64,000 nt of DNA, from positions 66,648,960 to 66,712,959 of the forward strand of contig NC_053147.1 of the NCBI RefSeq assembly GCF_016808335.1, written 5' to 3'. Shown here one piece after another: positions 22,830 to 32,802 of this stretch; the first letter of the stretch is position 1, and every line of letters begins with the position of its first letter. The notes beneath the pieces are model-generated. The model saw nothing but the letters and a program-made list of their open reading frames with translations. It made no database searches and was not told the origin of the DNA. The stretch is from Panicum virgatum (Eukaryota > Streptophyta > Magnoliopsida > Poales > Poaceae). The position numbers and the translations under genes are program-made.

Positions 22830-23640
22830 TGCTGTACTGTAAAATTCATTCATGTAGTAAAAAAAACTCCTGCATTTATCATATTCTAAATTTATTTTTA
22901 AAAAAAATATTCTGTTTTGGTTATCGAGATTCTCGCATCTATATCCAGTTTTCCTACACCTGTCATACTCTATATTGCATCCTCTATACCAACTACCGGA
23001 TATGGAGCCCACATGTCAGATTTTTTTTATCTTTTTACCCCCCTCCCCGACGCCCCCCCTTCTCTCTCTCCGGCGCTCCCGCACCTACCGCCGGCGCCCC
23101 TCCTCCCCCTTCCTCGCCGGCGCTCCCGCACCCATCACCGGCGCCCCTTCTCCCCCTCCCTCGCCGGCAACCCGATCCGGTGCCGCCGGCCCTCCGCCCC
23201 CTCCCTCCCTCTCCGCCCTCCCTCTCCTCTCTTCCCCTGCCCTCCATCCTCATCCCTGCTCCCACGCGCGCCGGCCGCGGTGGCGGAGCGACTCTTGCGA
23301 GGGGGCGTGAGAGTGCCCCTCCTCCAACGCGAGAGGAGCGGCTCGATCCGACACGGCGGCGTTTCGATCGGCGCGACGGAGGGTCCCCGTGCGGGTGGCG
23401 GGAGCGGCGGCCAGCATGCGGCAGCAGCGGCGGGGCGGAGCGGAGCGGCTGTGTATTTGCCGGTGCGCGGTGCGCCCGCAGGCCTTCCACGACCGGCCTC
23501 GAGCTCTCTCTTTGCCACGCATGCCGGCGGCCGCCCACTCTCTCTCCCGGCCGGCGGCCATGCCCGCAGCGGCGGCCCCGCGCGGGCGCAGCGGCAGCGT
23601 TGGGCGAAGATTTTAAATTCAAGAAGGCTCATATCTGATA
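22830..23640. mobile_element. GC-rich dispersed element, copy B (shares its leader with 9565-10500)
   Basis: The AT-rich leader ('atatccagttttcctacacc', 'taccaactaccgg', 'agcccacatgtcag', T run, then C-rich) matches copy A in order. The body (23040-23620) differs, with degenerate repeats of 'ccggcgctcccgcacc'. Open frames in several phases are composition-driven. Confidence 0.35.
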
Positions 23641-23745
23641 AGCTCTGGTGACGACTAACGACGATCAAGCCAGAGTAATCTGTTCTTCAGAGGAAAAACC
23701 AAGCTCACAAGAAGAGGACATCGTTTCCCTTCTCCATTTCTCTTA

Positions 23746-24093
23746 GGCCGTGTTCAGATGTTTTGCAAAAAATTTTACGATGGAATCTTGCTAATTTGAA
23801 GTATTAAATGAAATCTATTTATAAAAATTTTTGCACAGATGGGTTGTAAATCGCGAGACGAATCTAATGATATTAATTAATTTATGATTAATTAATAATT
23901 AGCGGATGGTTACTGTAGCATCACTATTGCAAATCATGAATTAAGTAGACTCATTAGATTTGTCTCGTGATTTACAGCTCATTTATGAAAAAGTTTTATA
24001 AATAGACTTCATTTAGTATTTCATGCATATGTCGAAATATTTGATGTGATGTTTTTTTTCACGGGATTTATGGGGTGGAAACTAAATAGGACC
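23746..24093. mobile_element. MITE, GGCC-ended family, 348 bp with TTA target duplication
   Basis: Flanked by TTA (23743-23745 and 24094-24096). Starts ggccgtgttcagat and ends in aaactaaataggacc. The interior has the shared 'gcgagacgaatctaatga' and 'ttagatttgtctcgtg' inverted pair. Confidence 0.75.
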
Positions 24094-24099
24094 TTAATG

Positions 24100-24700
24100 T
24101 GACAGCTCTAAAACATTTCTGTTTGGCGGTGGCACTGTCGTCCGGTGTTGGATGGTGGCAGCGATGCTGGATTTTCTGCGGCTGTTGTTCGTCCCACTGG
24201 CTGTTGTTGTCTATTGCAAGGCGGTGAGGATTTTATTCCTCCGATGCGGATCTCGCGTCTTCCCCAGCTGCGTCATGAGGTCAGTGGTCTCCTCTTTTGC
24301 GAAAGGGGGGATAATCTGGATGTCCCATAGGATGTTCTTTCCGAACCATCGTCGTCGGTGGGGCCGGATCTGGGTTGGCGGGCGATGACGTCAGTGGATG
24401 GTGATGTTTCTGGTGTTTCTCTCTCTTCTCCGGCAAGGAAGCTACTAGTGTGCCCTAGCGGCAGTAGATACGTCAGGGATGGTGTTCCGTGGCATTGGTT
24501 CTTGCAGCGAAACCAAGCCTTGGAGCTCCTCGGCGGTGAGATGAAACTATTCAGTTTCGTCAGTGCCGGCGGTCGTCGGTGCTCCACGAAGACGAAGGCA
24601 AGGAAGACCGTGGATTGGACTGTATTTTTTTATTTTCTGGGGGATTTTCTTTGTATTTTCAGGATATATGTGCTACATTTATAGGAGTCGGAGCAACCAT
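24100..24700 (+). repeat. Retroposon-like remnant (LINE 3' end style)
   Basis: A mixed-composition stretch rich in ggcg and gtcg words is followed by a T-rich trailer (about 24620-24680), as in LINE 3' regions. No domain and no target-site duplication could be shown. Confidence 0.25.
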
Positions 24701-24721
24701 CTCTTCAGACAAGGAACGATT

Positions 24722-24968
24722 TTGGGTGTGTTTATATCCCGTAAAAATTTAGACGAAATTCACTGTAGTAATTTTCAACAGAAGATTAAAAGGACTAAAC
24801 ATGATTTAATTATAAAACTAATTAAACGGATGAGTGAGAAATCGCGAGACAAATTTATTAAACCTAATTAATCCATCATTTGAGGTTGTTTACTGTAGCA
24901 TGACATTGTCTAATCATGATCCAATTAGATTTAAAAGATCCGTCTAGTAATTACACCCTGGAATTATG
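24722..24968. mobile_element. MITE-like fragment of the same GGCC-ended superfamily
   Basis: Contains 'tttagacgaaattcactg', 'gagaaatcgcgagacaaatt' and 'gtttactgtagcatgaca', the common core words, but worn ends. Confidence 0.5.
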
Positions 24969-24969
24969 G

Positions 24970-25515
24970 AATATGTTTTGTCAGTAAGAACATCTCCAGC
25001 AGTCTTCTAATAATCTTTTCCCAATAAAATGGTAATGGAGATGTCCCAATATCAAATTTGTGACTATTGGTGAAGGCCCTGCAGCAGTTCTCCAATAAAC
25101 TCTCCCAATATGCACTGACAGGTGGGGCCATTTTACTTTCCCCTTCTCTCTTCCACTCTCCTGCATCTTCCTGCGGGGCGTCGGTGGACCTCGGGCCTGC
25201 GGCGGCGCCTGCGGGCGGAGGGCCTCGCGCCCACGGCAGACCTCGCGCGCGGAGGTGGCGCAGGTGAGGGAGGAGGGCCGGGGGCGCAACGTGAACAGGG
25301 CCGGCTGTTTTGCGCCCGCTGCCGCCGAAACCATAAAACTTTCTCAAACATGTCAACATCACGGCGTCCCGACTCCCGGCACGGCAACGCTTTCCTTTCC
25401 AAACCTACCACTGCACACAAACGCGGATGGGCGAGAGAAATTGATGAACGTTCTTCTGCACTTGGTCCAGCATGACAGTTGACAGGTCTGAAAAATTCAT
25501 GTGCACCGTGTCTGA
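24970..25515. other. Intergenic with transposon-like words
   Basis: The phrase 'acatctccagcagtcttcta' at 24988 is a common grass DNA-element end; a related one occurs inverted at 29510. A small GC-rich stretch at 25150-25330 has no recognised product. Confidence 0.3.
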
Positions 25516-25862
25516 GGCGCTGTTTAGTTCTTTATGCAACAAAGCCGTAAACACATTAAAGTAAAACAGAATCTTACTAATTTGAAGCACTAAATGAAGT
25601 TTATTTACAAAACTTTTTATATGGATGAACTGTAAATCGCGAGACGAATCTAATGAGCCTACTTAATCCATGATTTACAACAGTAATGATACAGTAACCA
25701 TCCGCTAATTATTGATTAAACATGGATTAATTAGCATCATTAGATTCGTCTCGCGATTTACAACTAATTTATGCAAAAAGTTTTGCAAATAGACTTCATT
25801 TAATACTTCAAATGCCATCTTTACATCTTTACATCTTTTTGCAAAATAAACTAAACACACCC
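25516..25862. mobile_element. MITE, GGCC-ended family, 347 bp
   Basis: Starts ggcgctgtttagttc and ends in actaaacacaccc, with TGA on both sides (25513-25515 and 25863-25865). The inner inverted words 'gcgagacgaatctaatgag' and 'ttagattcgtctcgcga' are present. Confidence 0.7.
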
Positions 25863-26650
25863 TGAATATGAACTAGGAGCTCCTCCAACTCAACTGGACT
25901 TCAGGAGAAGCACAAAACACCTCGTACCGTGCAGCTAAACACAGTCGCCGGCGCGCAGCATGATTGAATCGTATGCTCTAATTGATCCTGCATTAACAGG
26001 AACCTGCAGTGTCATGGTCTGTATCGCGTCCCGGGGTCAATTCTGGTAGAGAATTGGATCAAAGCGACAGTGCTGGGCTCCGCTAAGGTACTCCCATTAC
26101 CCTCCTACGAGAAGAGTATGGATGAATCATGACCCTTGAATTTTTGACAAATAAAGCAGTCAAATAATAAAAGTTGTAAACAGAAACTTGTAAACGAATC
26201 CATCTGAACTGTGCAGGACATTTTTGTCCTTCCTTCCAGCATGCTGACTCTGAATTCTGAAAGGATCAAAGGGCTGCCGAGAAGCCGGCCAAATCCTATT
26301 CGGCGGAGTGAGAAGAGAGGAGAGAACGGAGCAGACGATTTGTAAAATGCCGGTTTAAAGAGGGTGAGTACCGATTTGACTGCTCCTATTAGTCCACGAT
26401 GCTCGTAAGCATTGAATGGTGCTGTTGTCGATGAATAAAAAAAGAGAAAAGTTACTCCGGCGCCGGTGCCCATGGATGACATGGCTTACTTTCCGCCCGC
26501 TGCTCGGCGCAACCATAAACCATGCTCTTCATCAGCCGGCGGCTCAATCTGGAAAGAGAGAAACACCTCTCCAAGATGCAGAGGAAGGAAGGCAAGAAGG
26601 TTGCAAAGAATAGTAAGCGGCGGTGTCCCCGGCCAGTTTGCGCTGCAGCC
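25863..26650. other. Upstream region of the intronless receptor kinase gene
   Basis: No gene seen. An upstream in-frame ATG at 26522 would add 43 basic residues but would bury the signal peptide, so it is not used as the start. The 30 bases before 26651 resemble the leader of the 6963 gene. Confidence 0.45.
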
Positions 26651-28669
26651 ATGGCTGCCCGCCGTCTCCTCCTCGCCGCCGCCGCGGCCTTCGCCTCGCT
26701 CTGCGCTGCGGCAGCTGGTCAGGACGCGAAGGTCGTCCTGCCGTTCGCGCCTACCTGCTCCACGAGCGGCAACTACACCGACGGCAGCCAGTACCAGAGG
26801 AACCTCGCCGAGCTCCTGTCCAGGCTGCCCGCGGCTGCTGGCGACAACGGCTGGTTCTACAACGGCACGGCCGGGACCGGCGCCGACCGGGTGTTCGGCC
26901 TCGTCATGTGCTACGCCGACCGCAACGCGACGCAGTGCCGGGAGTGCCTCGCCGGCGCGCCCGCCGGGATCGCGACCGTGGTGTGCCCGGGGAGCCGGAA
27001 CGTGAGCGCGGCGTACGACGCGTGCGTGCTCCGGTATGCCGACACGGACTTCTTCGCCGTGGCCAACCCCAGCGAGGCGTTCTACGTGTGGTCGACCGGC
27101 ACCGTCGACCGTGCCAGCCTCGAGGACGCGCGCTCGAGCCTGATGAACCAGCTCGCCAAGACGGCCGCCGACTCACCGCTGCTCCTGGCGAACGAGAGCG
27201 CGCCTCTCGCCGGCTCGCCGTCGCCGGGCGCTGTGTACGGGCTCGCCCAGTGCACGCGGGACCTGACGGCGGGGCAGTGCACCTGGTGCCTCACCACGTA
27301 CATCGCCCAGCTGCGGGACAGGTTCCCCAACAACACCGGCGGTGCGATCAAGGGGTACAGCTGCTACGTCAGGTACGATGTTTGGGCCTTCGACATCATC
27401 CTGCCGCCGCGCCCGGCGCCGCTGCCGCCACCGCCGCCTTCTCCGTCGGTTTCCACAGGACTAGTGGTCGGCTTGTCTGTCGCCGGTGTATTATTGATCG
27501 GTCTGGGTCTATCGATCTGGCTCATTTGCCGCCGACGGCGAAAGCGCCTCCGGCAGACGATGGAGCGGGAGCTGGAAGAGGGCGACTTCCTCGACGACGA
27601 GCCGGAGATGCAAGACGACTTCGAGAAAGGGACCGGGCCGAAGCGGTTTCGCTACGGCGAGCTCGCAATTGCCACCGACGACTTCTCGGACGACCATAAG
27701 CTCGGAGAAGGCGGGTTCGGGTCGGTGTACAGAGGATTCCTCAAGGAGATGGGACTTGAGGTCGCCATCAAGAGGGTGTCCAAGGGTTCCAAGCAGGGGA
27801 GGAAGGAGTACGCCTCGGAGGTGAGCATCATCAGCCGGCTGCGGCACCGGAACCTCGTGCAGCTCATCGGCTGGTGCCACGGCGGCGTCGAGCTCCTCCT
27901 CGTCTACGAGCTCATGCCCAACGGCAGCATCGACACCCACCTCTACAGCGGCGCCAGCGGCAACACGGTGCTGCCATGGCCGCTCCGGCACGAGATCGTG
28001 CTCGGCCTGGGATCGGCCCTGCTCTACCTGCATCAGGATTGGGAGCAGTGCGTTCTTCACAGGGACATCAAGCCGAGCAACGTGATGCTGGACGCCTCCT
28101 TCCACGCCAAGCTCGGCGATTTCGGGCTCGCCAGGCTCGTCGACCACGGCCAGCGCTCGCACACCACGGTGCTCGCTGGCACCATGGGGTACATGGACCC
28201 GGAGTGCATGACCACCGGCCAGGCGAGCGCCGAGTCGGACGTCTACAGCTTCGGCGTCGTCCTCCTCGAGATCGCCTGCGGCCGGCGGCCTATGGTGGCT
28301 CGCCGTGGCGAAGACGGCGTCGTCGTCCACCTCGTGCAATGGGTGTGGGAGTTCTACGGCAGGGGAGCCATCCTCGACGCCGCCGACGCGCGGCTCGAGG
28401 GGGAGTTCGACGGCCGGGAAATGGAGACGGTGACGGTCGTCGGGCTGTGGTGCGCACACCCTGACCGGAGCCTGAGGCCGTCCATCAGGCAGGCCGTCAA
28501 CGTGCTGCGGCAAGAGGCGCCGCTGCCGAGCCTGCCGGCGAGGATGCCGGTGGCGACCTACATGCCACCACCGGACGCTTTCTACTACACATCTTCGGTT
28601 GCGACTGGCGGCGGCAGCAGCACCGGCACCGGCACCTCCCACTCCCAGACATCTACCTTGCTGAAATGA
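26651..28669 (+). CDS. Cysteine-rich (DUF26) receptor-like protein kinase with a lectin-RLK-type kinase domain, intronless
   Basis: Predicted membrane receptor kinase of 672 residues in one exon. The start at 26651 gives a clean signal peptide (MAARRLLLAAAAAFASLCAA, about 1-23). DUF26 domains carry CX8CX2C at C87/C96/C99 and C201/C210/C213; then a proline-rich hinge (251-266), a membrane segment (about 271-293) and RRRRKR. The kinase has LGEGGFGSVY (351), Lys 374, HRD (470-472), DFG (490-492) and MDPEC, so it should be active. It is a close paralogue of the 6963 gene along the whole length, including the acidic juxtamembrane stretch (GDFLDDEPEMQDDFEKG) and the C-terminal MPVATYMPPPDAFYYTSS. 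It lacks the intron found there; a 10-base gt...ag remnant at 27449-27458 is read through in frame. Function in stress or immune signalling is inferred from the family only. Confidence 0.92.
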   Translation: MAARRLLLAAAAAFASLCAAAAGQDAKVVLPFAPTCSTSGNYTDGSQYQRNLAELLSRLPAAAGDNGWFYNGTAGTGADRVFGLVMCYADRNATQCRECLAGAPAGIATVVCPGSRNVSAAYDACVLRYADTDFFAVANPSEAFYVWSTGTVDRASLEDARSSLMNQLAKTAADSPLLLANESAPLAGSPSPGAVYGLAQCTRDLTAGQCTWCLTTYIAQLRDRFPNNTGGAIKGYSCYVRYDVWAFDIILPPRPAPLPPPPPSPSVSTGLVVGLSVAGVLLIGLGLSIWLICRRRRKRLRQTMERELEEGDFLDDEPEMQDDFEKGTGPKRFRYGELAIATDDFSDDHKLGEGGFGSVYRGFLKEMGLEVAIKRVSKGSKQGRKEYASEVSIISRLRHRNLVQLIGWCHGGVELLLVYELMPNGSIDTHLYSGASGNTVLPWPLRHEIVLGLGSALLYLHQDWEQCVLHRDIKPSNVMLDASFHAKLGDFGLARLVDHGQRSHTTVLAGTMGYMDPECMTTGQASAESDVYSFGVVLLEIACGRRPMVARRGEDGVVVHLVQWVWEFYGRGAILDAADARLEGEFDGREMETVTVVGLWCAHPDRSLRPSIRQAVNVLRQEAPLPSLPARMPVATYMPPPDAFYYTSSVATGGGSSTGTGTSHSQTSTLLK

Positions 28670-28769
28670 CCACAGAGCAGTGCTTTTACACCAGACTGAA
28701 TTTAGCATCAAATTTGTTCTGATGATTTTTTGTATCTACTATGGATTTTGTTTTTCATGTTCTTACTTC
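28670..28769. other. 3' flank of the intronless receptor kinase gene
   Basis: Resembles the 3' flank of the 6963 gene for about 60 bases; no polyadenylation site can be fixed. Confidence 0.4.
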
Positions 28770-29137
28770 TTAATGGTACGATTTACTTTTTTTCATGGAA
28801 TACGTAAGAGAGCTGCGTATCAAATTGACGGTTTCTACAGCATGCCAGAGGATTTGGTACTCTGAGAGAGCTTGGACAGTGAGCGTGCATGAGATATCCT
28901 GAATCCATCTCTTATCTGTCAGAGCAGCGGCAACCGTCCTTATATGTTCCGAATCCTTGGTCTGATGAGCTTGCAAAAGTCAGTTGCGATCAGGCAAGGT
29001 GAGCTTTGGCCGAGCTGAAAATCTGACCAGAACAAGGTCAGGTTGCCGTCGCCCAGCTCGATGTCAATGGAAGCATTGAACATCGCTTGGACCACTGTAC
29101 TGTGTCTTTGCCGAAATCCATGTCCAAATTTTTCCAT
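28770..29137 (-). pseudogene. LINE reverse transcriptase C-terminal fragment
   Basis: On the minus strand, FGHGFRQRHSTVVQAMFNAS, IELGDGNLTLFWSD and, in the next frame, IRTVAAALTDKRWIQDI follow one another. This order (ordered linker, LGDG...FW.D, then TV..AL..RRWI.DI) is typical of the region after the reverse transcriptase, leading into the zinc-binding part, in plant L1-like LINE ORF2. A frameshift near 28945-28975 separates the two parts. It is a short scrap with no reverse transcriptase core. Near-identical 23-base repeats (28844-28866 and 29163-29185, two mismatches) flank it. Confidence 0.6.
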
Positions 29138-29185
29138 GGCCTATTGGCCTCGGTTCGCTTGAGCCAGAGGATGAGGTACTCTGAG

Positions 29186-29698
29186 CGTACCTAATTTTTT
29201 CAGGGCAAGATTTACTGAACTAGTGGCAGAGCTCACAAAAATAGGGCTGAGCAACTCGAGCGATAGGCCTTAGATCAGACCCTCTAATTAAATGGGGTTG
29301 CCTCTATTGTAGACTTTTAAATTTGTTTCAACTCCAACAATAACTCTCAATTCCAATATATAATAGAGGGCTCCCTAGAGACCCCCTAGGAATAGAGGGT
29401 GGATGAGGGATTTTAGAGGCCTCCCTAAAATAGAGGGTGAAGTAGAGGGTCTGCTGGAGTGCATTTTTTTTGGCTTACCCCTCTAAACTTGGGATAGGAG
29501 GCTGTTTAGTGAGTCTGCTGGAGTTGCTCTTAACACTGATATAGGTTTTTATTCTTGACATCGCATTTACAACATGGGGTCGGACCATTTTACAACATCC
29601 TTCTTGCAGTCCATTGGTAACACAGATATCAGAGACATGGAAATACTATCATCAAGGGATAAAAGGAAAGATGAATTGCTGCAACGCTCTGCTCCAAC
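29186..29698. repeat. DNA-element-like repeat left of the gypsy element
   Basis: From about 29270 to 29535 there are several copies of 'tagagggt' and 'ctccctaaaatagagggt'-type words, and an end phrase 'ctgctggagttgctctta' typical of small grass DNA elements. No gene. Confidence 0.4.
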
Positions 29699-29703
29699 AT
29701 AGG

Positions 29704-32327
29704 TGTAACACCCGAGTGTTAAATTTGGGTTTAACTAGCTAACTAGTGATCCGATTCTCTCGGTTACAAGTCGAGTCACAAAGCGACTCGAAACTCGATT
29801 TCAAATTCTGGAGCCAGAGGAATCCGGATGCTCCGGGTTTGAATCCGGAAATTCCGGATTTACCCGGATACTCTGGATATTCTTCCGGATAGTCCGGACC
29901 TGGAAGTTTATATCACGTGTTTTTAGCCTTCTGACTGTTCCCATATGTTAAAACACCATTCACTTTAAACTTCTCTCTCCCTCACGAGCCCTCCTTCATC
30001 CCTCTCTCTCCCTCACAATCCCTCCTTCCTCCCTAAGCCCTAGACCCCAAGATCTTCCAGTTCAAGTTGATTCCAAGGCTAAAGGAACTTCTATCGGCGT
30101 GGAGAATCATCATTTCCATTCATTCCTACTTGGGGTGGCTTCATTTTCAACTTGAGAAGGTACCCAAGCTAGGGCTAAATGGATTGATCGTTCTAGGATG
30201 TTTTAAGCGATTTCTTTTGGGTTAATCATCTTATTATGAATCACTCTACTAGGGTCTAGGAGGGTTTCGATTGTTGTGGGGTTGGTTTTGTCTCAATCAA
30301 AATTTCAGTTTTTGGGGGCGAAAACTGTGTTAAACCCGGAAACTCTGAGTATAAGCCCGGATACTCCTGATTTAGAACACTCCGGGGAAAGCTCAGGGTA
30401 TAGGCCCGGAAACTCCGGACTTGGGAGTCCGGATACTCCGGGTATTAATCCGGATACTCCGGAAATTCCGGATGTTCCGGATTGAATTCCGGATATTCTG
30501 GGTTTTGCAAAATTGTGGCCGTCGGGTTGTCTCGGGTAGTGGTGCATGTATACGGTTTAGGCTTGTTTCAAAATTACAAATCATAATGCATGCATTCTCA
30601 TATCATATGCATATGTGTAGCAGCTGCGATAGAGAGGGTGGTGTACGAGGTGGTTGCAGAGCCACAGGAGCCGCTAGAGCAGGCCCAGCAGCAGGAGGTT
30701 CGCGAGGAGTTGGCCCAAGGCCCAACTAACCCTAGTGTTGAGCAGCAGACACAAGGCAAGCCCCGGTGCACATCCTACTATTTTAAATTATGTCACCTAT
30801 ATATGTATCAAATAATTGTGTATTAGGTTTAGAAATTATTTAAAACCTTAGTTGCATGATTCCTAGGTTTTCCTGGGCCTTATACTAGTATGAATAGGTC
30901 GTTAGCACTGCTATGCTTAATAGGGCTCGATAGAAGTCGAGTGACAATTCTATCACTCGCGAGATATAGGATGTCTTTGTGTTACCGGATATGAATCATT
31001 ATATTCAAGATGGAAGATATGGGTTGGGAGACCGGATGGGGGAATGTGTAGCCCCATCTGTGTTGATTAAGGACCGTTCCGTTGTCGGCTGTGCTGATCG
31101 GGGATTGAATTGTACTAGCCGCATGCCGGAAGTAGTAGGTAGTCGAAACTGGTAAGCCGAGTACTGCTTTGCTTCGAAAGTACAGGAATCCGCACCCAAC
31201 TCCTGGGACGAGTCGAGTAGTCGCGGAGAATTAGGGATGCATATGTTTACTTTTGGTGGTCTCACGTTGAGCTCGGCTGACCATATGTCGTTGGGCTGGT
31301 TCCTGTAGTTCGAGGCGGGGAGGGGAAAGGTTGGTGCGTGGGGTCCGATGGGGCTTTTGCGTGCCGTGTTGGTTAGGTTCCCCTTGCAAGGTTAAATCGG
31401 ATCGATTCGCCGTGTCTCGCGGTCATGAGAGCCTTGATCTCTTGGTCACATCGTAGCAAGGAAATGAATTCAAAGAGATGAGATGCGGGCTGATATTATC
31501 TAATTATTGAATTGTTCACCATGATTGCTGTAGATTTGCAAATCATAGAGGATTAGTAAATTGTTTACTTTATATTGAAGCTAAAACATGGAAAAATAAG
31601 GACTCACTTGTAATTGCTTCTTTTCCGCAAAACCAACCACTAGCCAAAAAGCTTGCATGTCTAGAATATGTGGGCTAAGTATACCTAATAGACGGGTAAG
31701 TCTTACTGAGTATTAGTATACTCAGGGTTTGTTGCCACAATTCTTTCAGGGCACCCAGACGTTGACTTCTGCCCCTGCTGTGTCAAGTTCATCCGCCGGG
31801 ATGCAGAGGGGTGGGAGGTGGTGGAGCGAGACCCTTAGGTTAGGGGATTGTCGGATTGTACACTTGAGGGCAGAGTGTTCAGTCTTTCTGTTTTGCCCAG
31901 ACCGGTCTGACCGGTGGTGTCGGCAGGGTAGTGCCGACCGGTCCAACCGGTTGGGGTGTACCGGTCTGACCGGTCATGGTTAATCAGGGCTTTTGCAGGC
32001 TAGTGTAGTTGTAGGATCTAGTCTGTTCGAACTTCAGTACATCGGTTGTAAAGTTTGTAAACTATGCAACTCTTGTAAATTATGTGTATATTTGAACTCG
32101 GGTTGGAAAACCTAATGTTTTGTACTCATATAGTGTTTGTATTTTTAAGTATTATGTTGTGCTCGTACCATCTGCGCTCACCTTCGTGTGAGACTACCGG
32201 TGATGTTTCGATCGGGCCGTGGGTTGAGAAAGGATCGCCAAATTAAGCCATTAAGGGAATGTGCCTGAAGTGTTCAAATGACGGCCATTACGCTTAATTA
32301 GAGTTTTAATTTGGCGGTTCCATCACA
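29704..32327 (+). repeat. 5' LTR of the Del-like element (2624 bp)
   Basis: Starts TGTAACACCCGAGTG and ends CATCACA before the primer site. Contains degenerate repeats of a palindromic tccggata/ctccgg word (29825-29905, 30335-30510, 32605-32685) and copies of accggtctgaccggt near 31900-31975. Confidence 0.9.
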
Positions 32328-32329
32328 GC

Positions 32330-32341
32330 TGGTATCAAAGC
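32330..32341 (+). other. Primer-binding site, initiator Met tRNA type
   Basis: tggtatcaaagc follows the 5' LTR after two bases; it differs by one base from the usual tggtatcagagc. Confidence 0.75.
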
Positions 32342-32802
32342 TGAAACGCACTGGGGGAGGTACGAGCATGACTAATTTTGTGATTTTTATGAATTAAAAA
32401 CAAAATTTCAACTTGAGATAAAAGGTTATTTGGTAGTGTGGGCGGGTTTATTTGTAATAGCCCTATATAGTTAGTATTAGAGTCGCGGGTAGATGGTTGG
32501 TTTTGTGCTAAGAGGTTACCGTAGGGCGATCATGCATCATGTCATTCATTGTTTTAAAAATTTATGCATCTTGGGGGTGGGAACGAAGTGAAACACCGCG
32601 GGTGTATCCGGATACTCCGGACATAGGTCCGGATAGTCTGGGTGTGGTGTCCGGACATTTCGGATGATAGTCCGGATATTCCGGATGGGGCTATGCAAAA
32701 CTTCTTGCCTTTGATGTAATTTGTGTTTTCTGCATTCTTCCATGGTTGATTATTTTGGGCAATCAAGATATTGTGACTAAATCAAACATGGTTGGATGCA
32801 GA

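Noticed and set aside
26522..26650. Upstream in-frame ATG of the intronless receptor kinase
   Set aside because: It would place 43 basic residues before a good signal peptide; the paralogue starts at the equivalent of 26651.
27509..28711. Long minus-strand open frame (400 residues) across the kinase of the 26651 gene
   Set aside because: It is opposite to a clear kinase domain with all motifs. GC-rich third codon positions create such frames; the same happens opposite the 6963 gene.
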